Below, one piece after another: positions 15,016-20,761 of a stretch of DNA of 23,563 nucleotides (within the stretch, counting starts at the first letter, position 1; the number at the start of each line of letters is the position of its first letter). A program made the translations under genes and the position numbers. The DNA lies in the IMG/VR virus record IMGVR_UViG_3300005915_000118, positions 1-23,563 of that record. One strand, given 5' to 3'. This stretch comes from a virus. Under the pieces are notes generated by a model that made no database searches, had not been told where the DNA came from, and worked only from the letters and a program-made list of their open reading frames with translations.

Positions 15016-15423
15016 TTAGTCAAGTCCAAGAATAGTTTTTATTATTCCTCTTTTCTTTGGAGCATTTAAAACTACAGAATTATAATTAGATATTGCATCT
15101 TTTGCTAATTTAAACTTTTCGTTCAATGATGTACAATAATCATCAGTACCTTCAATAAATTTAATATCATTATCATCTAACAAAATATCTAATTTATTAG
15201 AAATAGAATAATTAACAAGAGCAACAGAATTATCTAACGATTGCAATGTAGAATGTATGCTATAAAAAAAATTTGAAATAACAGGACTTGATGCTAAATC
15301 ATAATCAGATTTAAGTATTTTTACTTCTAAATCATCAACAATGCTTGATATAACATTAGTGACAATTTTTAAATTATTTAAAATATGTGTTTTTTCATTT
15401 TGTTTTTTAATCACAATTTGCAT
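15016..15423 (-). CDS. Hypothetical helical protein
   Basis: 135 residues, largely helical, Asn/Ser/Asp/Leu-rich, with no recognised motif. It ends in a basic-hydrophobic tail (APKKRGIIKTILGLD). AAAGGA lies upstream of the ATG. Its stop is immediately followed by the ATG of the coiled-coil gene, so the two are probably made together. Confidence 0.66.
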   Translation of the reverse strand: MQIVIKKQNEKTHILNNLKIVTNVISSIVDDLEVKILKSDYDLASSPVISNFFYSIHSTLQSLDNSVALVNYSISNKLDILLDDNDIKFIEGTDDYCTSLNEKFKLAKDAISNYNSVVLNAPKKRGIIKTILGLD

Positions 15424-15438
15424 AATATATTTCCTTTA

Positions 15439-15987
15439 TTAAAACCAAAATGGTTGTTCTCGTTTAGTCCATACCATTTTAAATGATTCTTGTTTAGATC
15501 TATAATAATTTCTATATGTTGCTATAGTTTGACCTGGAACAACACAATCTGTTTTATCACCAACAGCTATAACATACGACTGCTGCTGTGATATAACAAA
15601 TGGAATATTTTTTGGAAAATTAGATAATGGATCTAAATACTTTTCAAGAGCACGGTGCTTTTCATATCTAAAAGTATATTCTTTTATAAGAGATTTAAAA
15701 TGATCAAATAGCCATTTATAGTTATCTTCACAGTCTCTAACCCAAATTGAGCATGGATGATTTACATGACATGGCTTCATTAAAACATTTTCTCTTTCAT
15801 CAGAAAGAGACCAATAATCTATCATTCTTTTTCCAGATTTAGATTGGATTTTTGTTTTAACACCATCTAAAACACGATGAGCAGTAGAGAGCATTTGTGC
15901 TGACTCTACTGCCATTTTTAGGACATGTTTATCGCACTGATATTGTGCGGCTTTTTGTGGGGAATCATCAAGTATAAAAATATTCAT
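15439..15987 (-). CDS. Conserved phage protein starting MNIFILDDSP, probably from a leaderless mRNA
   Basis: 182 residues from ATG 15987. The pattern MNIFILDDSPQKAAQYQCDKHVLKMAVESAQMLSTAHR, then HPCSIWVRDCEDNYKWLFDHF and a C-terminal WTKREQPFWF is one I associate with a widespread conserved phage family of unassigned function. Invariant-looking residues are C33, D34, K35, H36. A frame extended to 16035 would place the promoter inside the coding region and lacks a Shine-Dalgarno. The ATG itself also lacks one: it is preceded only by TTATTATTACATA, with the -10 box 6 bases away, so transcription should start at or next to the A of the ATG. Confidence 0.78.
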   Translation of the reverse strand: MNIFILDDSPQKAAQYQCDKHVLKMAVESAQMLSTAHRVLDGVKTKIQSKSGKRMIDYWSLSDERENVLMKPCHVNHPCSIWVRDCEDNYKWLFDHFKSLIKEYTFRYEKHRALEKYLDPLSNFPKNIPFVISQQQSYVIAVGDKTDCVVPGQTIATYRNYYRSKQESFKMVWTKREQPFWF

Positions 15988-15993
15988 TATGTA

Positions 15994-16022
15994 ATAATAA
16001 CATACTATAAAGCAAATGTCAA
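15994..16022 (-). promoter_or_regulatory. Sigma70-type promoter, leaderless arrangement
   Basis: Minus strand: -35 TTGACA (16022-16017), 17-base spacer, -10 TATTAT (15999-15994). The downstream ATG (15987) begins 7 bases after the -10, which is where transcription would start. The -35 overlaps the stop codon of the 55-residue gene upstream. Confidence 0.75.
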
Positions 16023-16186
16023 TTATAAACTTCAACTATTATATAATAATCTTTATTCATATTCTTAACAAAAGCATTCACTTCATCTTTAGTTTTAAAT
16101 ATCGCTTTTTCAAAAGTAGCTTTATCAGATCCACTTAAAATCCAAATCCAACTATCTTCAAACTTTACTTTGATATTGTATGCCAT
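16019..16186 (-). CDS. Small hypothetical protein (55 aa)
   Basis: This short frame begins MAYNIKVKFEDSWIWILSGS and continues with KAIFKTKDEVNAFVKNMNKDYY, ending VEVYN. The alternating hydrophobic pattern (IKVKFED.WIWIL ... YYIIVEVYN) suggests a small beta-alpha-beta fold, as in other phage mini-proteins. It overlaps the end of the upstream gene by 22 bases; its Shine-Dalgarno is weak. Its stop codon lies in the -35 box of the next promoter. Confidence 0.6.
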   Translation of the reverse strand: MAYNIKVKFEDSWIWILSGSDKATFEKAIFKTKDEVNAFVKNMNKDYYIIVEVYN

Positions 16187-16323
16187 CTATCTTTTACCAC
16201 TATTGTCTGTTCATAATTCAAATAGCCAAGATGGCTTTTTATCCATTCAATTAAATCATTATCTATTGTTATGTGATTATCTTTAATCACTTTACTAAAA
16301 ACTTTTTTAACTGATGGATCCAT
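16165..16323 (-). CDS. Small hypothetical protein (52 aa)
   Basis: Starts at ATG 16323 (MDPSVKKVFSKVIKDNHITI), chosen because GGGAG is 7 bases upstream; a longer frame would need a TTG start at 16347. The protein is mainly helical and ends in KDRWHTISK. It follows the folded element at 16357-16438. No family recognised. Confidence 0.6.
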   Translation of the reverse strand: MDPSVKKVFSKVIKDNHITIDNDLIEWIKSHLGYLNYEQTIVVKDRWHTISK

Positions 16324-16356
16324 CGAACACTCCCTTATTTTAAACAATTAAAATAA

Positions 16357-16438
16357 AAATACTAATGGTGTTGCTTCAAGATTATGATTCTTTATAGACT
16401 TACTATCTGTATTTCTACAGCGCTCACCATTAGTATTT
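16357..16438 (-). ncRNA. Candidate folded RNA closed by a perfect 14-bp stem
   Basis: AAATACTAATGGTG (16357-16370) is perfectly complementary to CACCATTAGTATTT (16425-16438). On the minus strand the 54-base interior contains three possible arms: CTGTA-GAAA-TACAG (GNRA loop), ATAG-TAAGT-CTAT and AAGA-ATCATAA-TCTT. This gives a cloverleaf-like four-way junction without tRNA consensus bases. It starts 4 bases after the tRNA and is followed by T-rich sequence, so it may be a processing or termination element of the tRNA transcript or a separate small RNA. Confidence 0.45.
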
Positions 16439-16441
16439 ATT

Positions 16442-16517
16442 TGGAAGCCACGCAGGGAATCGAACCCTAAGCATCGGGATTGAAAGCCCTAGCCAACCCT
16501 GTTGTTAAGACGCGGCC
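16442..16517 (-). tRNA. Divergent tRNA, possibly tRNA-Glu(UUC), with encoded CCA
   Basis: 76 bases on the minus strand. Acceptor GGCCGCG (16517-16511) pairs with CGTGGCT (16452-16446, two G-U pairs), followed by discriminator U and CCA. T arm TAGGG-TTCGATT-CCCTG is standard; the variable loop has 5 bases. The anticodon loop CTTTCAA would give UUC (Glu), but the anticodon stem TAGGG/TCCCG has an A-C mismatch and G-U pairs, and the D arm TTAA/TTGG is weak. If the loop is shifted by one base the anticodon reads UCA (UGA-decoding). Discriminator U is unusual for Glu. Its first 13 bases overlap the end of the upstream coding gene. It may be a real but unusual tRNA or a decaying one. Confidence 0.6.
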
Positions 16518-16882
16518 TTAACTTGTCGCCAACTTGAAATAGCATTGGCATCAGTATTATGATATTCATTACCGCCATATTTAGAAACCATATCGGCAAT
16601 TTTCTTATCGAGTCCATATTCCCATCCATGAGTTGATTGCTCAACCCTCAGATATGGCATTCCTTTTAAATAAGCCCTTGCTACATGAGTAGCTCTAGCT
16701 TCTTTTCGAACAACATTATCGCGATGGTTTTTAAGATTTTCAAACTGAGCAAAATGTTCATTATAATACTCATATCCAACACCAATTTTACGAAAATATT
16801 TCTTCTGCTTATTTTCTTCTTTTCTGATAATTTTTGTTTCTTCAGAAAGAGTTTTGAATTTAACTTTTAGTTCAATAGACAT
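16505..16882 (-). CDS. Hypothetical basic protein whose stop codon lies inside the tRNA
   Basis: 125 residues, strongly basic in the N-terminal half (KVKFKTLSEETKIIRKEENK, then KHRD/KEAR), with a C-terminal STHGWEYGLDKKIADMVSKYGG segment. AAAGGA precedes ATG 16882. The last codons AAG GCC GCG TCT TAA overlap the 5' acceptor strand of the tRNA, so RNase P maturation of the tRNA would remove the final Ala-Ser codons and stop. No family recognised. Confidence 0.7.
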   Translation of the reverse strand: MSIELKVKFKTLSEETKIIRKEENKQKKYFRKIGVGYEYYNEHFAQFENLKNHRDNVVRKEARATHVARAYLKGMPYLRVEQSTHGWEYGLDKKIADMVSKYGGNEYHNTDANAISSWRQVKAAS

Positions 16883-16991
16883 TTTTAATTCCTTTGTTAA
16901 TATAAATTATTTGTTTGATTCGCTTGATTCATACAAAGAAAACGGGGGTGATCTAATTGGATATTCAGTTCATATCTATACTCTTTCTTAA

Positions 16992-17225
16992 TTAATATTT
17001 ACCAACATTAGTAGAAATTCTAGAATAATATTCATTAGTTTCTGTACTTCTTAATTCAGATTCTGTCACTGATCTTCCGCAATCAGGACATTTCCAACAA
17101 TCTATAAATCCTATATCATCTTTATTGGCATATGGAGTAAACATTGGTCTAACTCCATCTTCAATTGAGGAATTTAAAGCAAACCCCTTTTTCATTTTAG
17201 TTCCACATTTATCACAACTAATCAT
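16992..17225 (-). CDS. Small zinc-ribbon protein
   Basis: 77 residues with two CxxC pairs, CDKC at residues 4-7 and CPDC about 45 residues on (CWKCPDCGRS), predicting one zinc ribbon. The rest is polar with no further motif. The start has AAGAGA upstream. It is the first coding gene after the tmRNA/structured RNA region. Function unknown; nucleic-acid binding is possible. Confidence 0.66.
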   Translation of the reverse strand: MISCDKCGTKMKKGFALNSSIEDGVRPMFTPYANKDDIGFIDCWKCPDCGRSVTESELRSTETNEYYSRISTNVGKY

Positions 17226-17240
17226 AAAAATCTCTTTTAT

Positions 17241-17365
17241 TATAAATTATCACTTCTAATTATATCTGATCGCCGCAAAGTCCACGTGCCAGAGATTATC
17301 TATCCGTTAAGACTTTATATGCTCATACTTTTTCTACTCTTGCATACCAAGCGTGATAATTTATA
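17241..17365 (-). ncRNA. Candidate structured RNA downstream of tmRNA
   Basis: A 13-bp perfect inverted repeat (TATAAATTATCAC at 17241-17253, GTGATAATTTATA at 17353-17365) closes about 100 bases. Inside are AAAGTC/GACTTT (17277-17282 with 17311-17316) and TATGC/GCATA (17318-17322 with 17342-17346), a possible multibranch fold. No reading frame of note crosses it. The 130 bases between it and the tmRNA (17366-17495) also lack a gene but contain short GAAA-capped hairpins (GACTGAAAGTC), so the RNA could extend upstream. I do not recognise RNase P, SRP, 6S or a riboswitch class. Confidence 0.45.
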
Positions 17366-17563
17366 TGGCTTTGGGTGGCTCACTTTCAGAACGACTTTCA
17401 GTCTTGCAAAACCTAATTATCTAACCATCTTCACAAAATTAGTGATATCCTATTATACTTGATCAAAATAAATTATTAGACGAACCCAAACTAAATTTAT
17501 TGGAGTATTCTGTTGCTAGGCTACTCCAGGCCCCAGTACTCTAGTTTCTAATCCACAAAGGGA

Positions 17564-17602
17564 TCAGGCAGCAAGAGCCAAAGGTGCAAAGTTATCGTTT
17601 GC
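17564..17602 (-). other. tmRNA tag reading frame (A)ANDNFAPLALAA
   Basis: Resume codon GCA at 17602-17600, then AAC GAT AAC TTT GCA CCT TTG GCT CTT GCT GCC and stop TGA: ANDNFAPLALAA, preceded in the product by the Ala carried on the tmRNA. The AND- start and LALAA end are the conserved ends of SsrA tags (E. coli AANDENYALAA); -LAA is the ClpXP recognition end. The AANDNF start resembles alphaproteobacterial tags such as that of Caulobacter. Confidence 0.9.
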
Positions 17603-17679
17603 GTTTAGTTTCTAGCCAGTCGGCCAACCAGTTAACTCCAGTTACTCATTACGCACCCAATCGATCCCAGTTCATCCCC

Positions 17680-17748
17680 ATCAAAAGAAGTGCGACCTTT
17701 GTGCACCAAGTCTTTTCAAACACCAATAGAATATTCTAGCACTTCTTT
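17680..17748 (-). other. Intervening segment of the permuted tmRNA precursor
   Basis: The 69 bases between the acceptor-piece CCA and the coding-piece GGGG. Its ends are complementary over 11 bp (AAAAGAAGTGC at 17683-17693 with GCACTTCTTTT at 17739-17749), extending the acceptor stem into a long hairpin. In bacterial two-piece tmRNAs this loop is removed by processing. Confidence 0.82.
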
Positions 17749-17816
17749 TGGTGGAGATGGGCGGATTCGAACCGCCGTGTTAAGTGTTTTTTGTTTCCTT
17801 CAACGTCAACATATTA

Positions 17817-17845
17817 TTTATATCACATTATTTGTTTGGTGTCAA
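17817..17845 (-). promoter_or_regulatory. Promoter of the tmRNA gene
   Basis: Minus strand: -35 TTGACA (17845-17840), 17-base spacer, -10 TATAAA (17822-17817). The -10 is also part of TATAAATA (17822-17815), the T4 late promoter consensus, so early host-type and late phage-type transcription are both possible. Predicted start about 17810. Confidence 0.72.
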
Positions 17846-17848
17846 CAC

Positions 17849-18375
17849 TTATTTAGTTATCTTTAATAATGTATCACCAATTAATTCTTTTTTTGAAAAA
17901 AATTGAACACTCCAATCATAATAAAATTCTCTTCCACGATAATCATGAATAAAGATCAATGGATTCTTTTTTGTAGATTTTATAAAAATTGTAGCTAATG
18001 TAGCAGCCCTAGCTATACCATCTACAAAAACAAATCAGAATCCCATATATCAAATTTAGGATTTATATAATGATCTAAACCGCAAGCCATTTCTTCGTTT
18101 GGAGTTGCAAATTTATAAAAATCAATATCAACATTTAATTTAAACATTGTATATGAATAGTTCTTTTTTGGTTGTTCTTTTAATTTTTTGCTAACAATAG
18201 AATACCATTCTGGATTATGCTCTATTGAATATAAAAATTGGGTGTCTTTAAGTTGTTTTAAAAACCATAAAGTAGACCCACCAGATCCCCATTCGACTAT
18301 TTTAGCATTATCAGGAAGCGCTTTTAAAGAATTTTCTAAATAATCTAATTCATTGTTTCTCATCAATGGAATCAA
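17849..18375 (-). pseudogene. Class I SAM methyltransferase-like gene, frameshifted and without a normal start
   Basis: The first frame (to 18022) reads LPDNAKIVEWGSGGSTLWF (motif I), QFLYSIEHNPEWY (motif II acidic), ending FDIWDSDLFL and stop. In the -1 frame the sequence continues DFVFVDGIARAATLATIFIK and HDYRGREFYYDWSVQFF to a stop at 17849; FVFVDGxARA is the expected continuation of this enzyme type. One missing T in a GATTTTG run near 18032 would explain it. At the other end the first usable codons are TTG 18375 or ATG 18363, but homologous-looking sequence (TPLIPLMRNN) extends upstream to an ATT at 18411 that sits 5 bases after AAGGA. Either a decayed gene, a sequencing error, or recoding. 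Confidence 0.68.
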
Positions 18376-18423
18376 TGGCGTTTGTTTTTTATCAAGTAAA
18401 TATGTATTAATTAAAATCCTTAT

Positions 18424-19410
18424 TTATTTAAGGTCAATACTTTTTTCTTCAAATTGAGCTACAAAAGGTATAGTTTTAAGTTTTCCTTTTCTCATAACTT
18501 CAACCCAAAATACTTCATCTTTTTCTAACATAGAAAGATTAATCAATACATCAGTCATATTAAGTATTTTTCCGTTTGTAGCAGAAGAATATGATGATAT
18601 AATTCTAACTAATCTATCACCTTTTTCAAGTCCATATATACTAGCAGGACTTTCTGGCATGATATTAAGAACATATAAATCACCATCTTCTTTTTCTTTA
18701 AGAGAAATACCAAGCTTAAACCAGTATACTGAGTTAAATTTTGTAAGTTGTCTAATTACTTTTTGAACAAAATCTCCAGTTAAAGAAAAACCATATGATC
18801 CTCCAGGTCTAGCCAGCATTCTTGAATTCATACCAATCACACGCCCATTATAATCTAGTAATGGACCGCCAGAATTACCCTGATAAATTTTAGCATCTAC
18901 CTGAATAAAATACTGTGGTGTTTGATCAATTCGTCTATTTAAAGCAGATATAATTCCTCTAGATACAGAATATTCAAGACCCCATGGATGGCCAAAAGCC
19001 CAAATTCTTTGTCCTAATTTTAAATTTTCTGATGGAGAAAAAAATAGCTTTTTCCACTTTTCTTCATTTTTATATAAATTCCATTCATTAATAGCAACAA
19101 TAGCTATATCACTTGAAATATCGCTTGCAATAACCTTTGCTTTATATTTTTTATTTGATTTACTATTTTTAACATAAATAAAAGTAGCACCATTAACAAC
19201 ATGCTCATTTGTAATTATAACATTATTATCAATGAAAAATCCAGTTCCTAATCCTCTGGCTTCTTTATCTCCCACAGTTTTTGTGGAATATACTACAACA
19301 ACGCCATCAATAGTTTCTTCGACTATATTTTTAAGATTATCTGGTACAGAACAAGCAGAAATGCTTATGCTAATAAAAAATAGTACTAAATATTTGTATA
19401 TGTGTTTCAT
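18424..19410 (-). CDS. HtrA/DegP-like serine protease, predicted lipoprotein
   Basis: 328 residues from ATG 19410. The N-terminus MKHIYKYLVLFFISISISAC is a lipoprotein signal with lipobox ISAC (Cys20), so it should be anchored in the envelope. The trypsin-like triad is His70 (TNEHVV), Asp101 (SSDIAIV) and Ser180 (GNSGGP). A PDZ-like domain follows (about 225-310, PESPASIYGLEKGDRLVRI). Bacterial HtrA proteases act in periplasmic quality control; a phage copy could protect the host envelope during infection or process virion proteins. An in-frame ATG at 19440 overlaps the end of speD. No good Shine-Dalgarno precedes either ATG. Confidence 0.88.
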   Translation of the reverse strand: MKHIYKYLVLFFISISISACSVPDNLKNIVEETIDGVVVVYSTKTVGDKEARGLGTGFFIDNNVIITNEHVVNGATFIYVKNSKSNKKYKAKVIASDISSDIAIVAINEWNLYKNEEKWKKLFFSPSENLKLGQRIWAFGHPWGLEYSVSRGIISALNRRIDQTPQYFIQVDAKIYQGNSGGPLLDYNGRVIGMNSRMLARPGGSYGFSLTGDFVQKVIRQLTKFNSVYWFKLGISLKEKEDGDLYVLNIMPESPASIYGLEKGDRLVRIISSYSSATNGKILNMTDVLINLSMLEKDEVFWVEVMRKGKLKTIPFVAQFEEKSIDLK

Positions 19411-19415
19411 ACAAA

Positions 19416-19423
19416 TATTTATA
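19416..19423 (-). promoter_or_regulatory. Putative T4-type late promoter TATAAATA before the HtrA-like gene
   Basis: TATAAATA on the minus strand ends 5 bases before ATG 19410 and shares the 14-mer TATAAATATTTGTA with the site at 5241-5248. If used, the mRNA would have almost no leader. The AT-rich background makes single hits weak evidence. Confidence 0.35.
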
Positions 19424-19810
19424 TTATAGCTCACCTTCATCTAATACTTTTTGCAACCCATGCTCCCTATCTATGAATTTATATTCAATTTTTATAGGTG
19501 AAAAAATATGAAGATTTTCAAAAACAGTAGTAATATCTAGAGAACCGCATGTATATACATCTAATTGCATTATTCCAGGAGAAAACTCGTCCCAGACATG
19601 CATCGCAATATGAGAAGTTTCAATTATACAAACTCCAGTAAAGCCAGCATTTCCTTCAATATCAACATATCTAACATACGGTCCAGCCAAAAGTTTCATA
19701 TCAATCTCTTCAACAAGATTTCTAAACCACTCTTCCATCAAAACTAAATCTGTTTTCTTTGGCGGTGATTCTATTTCGGCTCTAACAAGAAGATGTTTGT
19801 GTTGCAGCAT
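19424..19810 (-). CDS. speD: S-adenosylmethionine decarboxylase
   Basis: 128 residues, the size of bacterial class 1B SpeD. The segment CIIETSHIAMHVWDE contains the Ser-His pair (Ser66, His67) where autocleavage generates the pyruvoyl cofactor; MQLDVYTCGS with Cys88 is the second conserved block. The enzyme decarboxylates SAM for spermidine synthesis. speD is a recurrent auxiliary metabolic gene in marine T4-like phages. Its end lies in front of the protease gene. Polyamines could neutralise phage DNA or feed a modification pathway; the former is the simpler idea. Confidence 0.92.
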   Translation of the reverse strand: MLQHKHLLVRAEIESPPKKTDLVLMEEWFRNLVEEIDMKLLAGPYVRYVDIEGNAGFTGVCIIETSHIAMHVWDEFSPGIMQLDVYTCGSLDITTVFENLHIFSPIKIEYKFIDREHGLQKVLDEGEL

Positions 19811-19822
19811 TTTAAGTGTATC

Positions 19823-20017
19823 CTATTTGCTATATGGTTTATATATATAAGATGCAATATCCTGAATTATATATAAAACTACCATTTCGACAGGACCAAA
19901 TGGAATACCCATAAGCCAAAGTATAAAATAACCACAAATCTGTGGCCAAATCATATCAGCTACAATATATTCTGTAACATTTTTTCTAGGAATTTCCCAA
20001 CGAATCCATTTTATCAT
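19823..20017 (-). CDS. Small membrane protein
   Basis: 64 residues with a hydrophobic stretch from about residue 20 to 52 (MIWPQICGYFILWLMGIPFG, then VEMVVLYIIQDIASYIY), one or two membrane segments, and a basic N-terminus. Its ATG overlaps the stop of the preceding gene (4 bases). It precedes speD by 12 bases. No family recognised. Confidence 0.66.
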   Translation of the reverse strand: MIKWIRWEIPRKNVTEYIVADMIWPQICGYFILWLMGIPFGPVEMVVLYIIQDIASYIYKPYSK

Positions 20018-20205
20018 TCTGAAAATCCAATATTATCTCTATTAAGCCAATACTTTTCAATCAACTGAATAGCTTCATTAACATTTTCATCATTACCATC
20101 AAGCAATTCAGCATAAAAAGTAGCTAGTCTATCAAAATTATTTTCAAACTCACTGGCACGATATGAATTCTGAATAAAATCTACACCTGAAAATTGATCA
20201 TTCAT
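20014..20205 (-). CDS. Small acidic hypothetical protein
   Basis: 63 residues beginning MNDQFSGVDFIQNSYRASEF; acidic and helical, no recognised domain. GGAG with good spacing precedes the ATG. It is the first gene behind the promoter at 20228-20256 and leads an operon with the membrane protein, speD and probably the protease. Confidence 0.68.
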   Translation of the reverse strand: MNDQFSGVDFIQNSYRASEFENNFDRLATFYAELLDGNDENVNEAIQLIEKYWLNRDNIGFSE

Positions 20206-20227
20206 TTAATCTCTCCTTTGTATAAAT

Positions 20228-20256
20228 AATATATCATAAACAAACCTAATTGTAAA
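20228..20256 (-). promoter_or_regulatory. Sigma70-like promoter of the speD operon
   Basis: Minus strand: -35 TTTACA (20256-20251), 17-base spacer, -10 TATATT (20233-20228), about 23 bases before ATG 20205. The rest of the 138-base gap (20206-20343) holds only the direct repeat. Confidence 0.55.
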
Positions 20257-20297
20257 TGGCCAAAATGAAAAAATTTAAGCATTATTTAAAATCAATA

Positions 20298-20326
20298 TCT
20301 AAAGGAACTCCTGTTCTAATCCAACA
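20298..20326. repeat. 29-bp direct repeat, copy 1 (intergenic)
   Basis: Identical over 29 bases (tctaaagg...ccaaca) to copy 2 at 20343-20371, with a 45-bp period. This copy lies beyond the stop of the truncated kinase-like gene. Confidence 0.95.
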
Positions 20327-20342
20327 GGGCAAGCATTCTATT

Positions 20343-20371
20343 TCTAAAGGAACTCCTGTTCTAATCCAACA
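20343..20371. repeat. 29-bp direct repeat, copy 2 (gene end)
   Basis: Covers the last codons and stop of the truncated kinase-like gene (VGLEQEFL-stop). Together with copy 1 it marks the point where the gene loses its expected C-terminal part, consistent with a duplication or deletion event. Confidence 0.95.
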
Positions 20372-20733
20372 ATATCCCAGTTTTTTGTAAGAACTGCTCC
20401 ATGATACATTTTTCCTATATCATGCGCATTATCTTTACTAATATGCTCATATTCATATGGCTTTAAAGTTTTCACATCAGGATTCCATTCAGACGAAATA
20501 GAATGTTTTCCATTTATCTGTTTATACTCTGGCTTAAGAGTATGAATTCCCATGTGGTCATAAATCTTAGCAGTAAGAGATTCAACTTTAGCATGATCAC
20601 CATTTTCATAATGTTTTATGTAATGTTTCTTTCCTGTTTCAGTATCAGTATGAATTCCACCCTCATTAGAACCAAATTGAGTGCCATGTTCTTTTTTCAA
20701 TTCTTCACCTAAGAAATTTTTAAAGCTTTTCAT
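20344..20733 (-). CDS. Kinase-like-fold phage protein, C-terminally truncated
   Basis: 129 residues from ATG 20733, with GGAG 5 bases upstream. GSNEGGIHTDTETGKKHYIKHY, then HAKVESLTAKIYDHMGIHT and TKNWDIVGLE, resemble the N-lobe and linker of HipA/actin-kinase-like phage proteins (ATP-binding K of YIKHY, helix Glu, then NWDxVGLExDN...). In the full family as I remember it, an HDN...DxGG catalytic and metal segment follows; here the protein stops 5 residues after GLE, exactly where the 29-bp repeat begins. The protein therefore probably lacks catalysis, although the remaining part is open and intact. Confidence 0.7.
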   Translation of the reverse strand: MKSFKNFLGEELKKEHGTQFGSNEGGIHTDTETGKKHYIKHYENGDHAKVESLTAKIYDHMGIHTLKPEYKQINGKHSISSEWNPDVKTLKPYEYEHISKDNAHDIGKMYHGAVLTKNWDIVGLEQEFL

Positions 20734-20761
20734 CACATCTCCTTTAATTTTTTATTATTTA

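Larger units (their letters stand above)
17495..17810 (-). ncRNA. ssrA: tmRNA, circularly permuted two-piece type
   Basis: On the minus strand the tRNA 3' half comes first: T arm GGCGG-TTCGAAT-CCGCC, acceptor CATCTCC (17759-17753), A, CCA (to 17749). After a 69-base intervening segment comes the 5' half, GGGGATGAACTGGGATCGA (from 17679), whose GGGGATG pairs perfectly (one G-U) with CATCTCC. The tmRNA 5' consensus GGGGxUGAxxxUGGxxUCGA is present. P2-type pairing (ACTTA/TGAGT and CAC/GTG) joins the pieces. The coding piece carries a tag frame ending LALAA. This is the layout of alphaproteobacterial permuted ssrA. It is driven by a TTGACA-17-TATAAA promoter. The outer ends (about 17810 and 17495) are estimates. 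It rescues stalled ribosomes and tags the nascent chains. Confidence 0.92.

Noticed and set aside
16883-16991. Possible small gene or promoter in the 109-base gap
   Set aside because: Only very short frames (about 11 codons) and no -35/-10 pair with proper spacing were found.
17502-17527. GGAGTA...TACTCC hairpin as an intrinsic terminator of the tmRNA
   Set aside because: The stem is only 6 bp with a 14-base loop and no T-run follows on the minus strand; it more likely belongs to the tmRNA coding piece.
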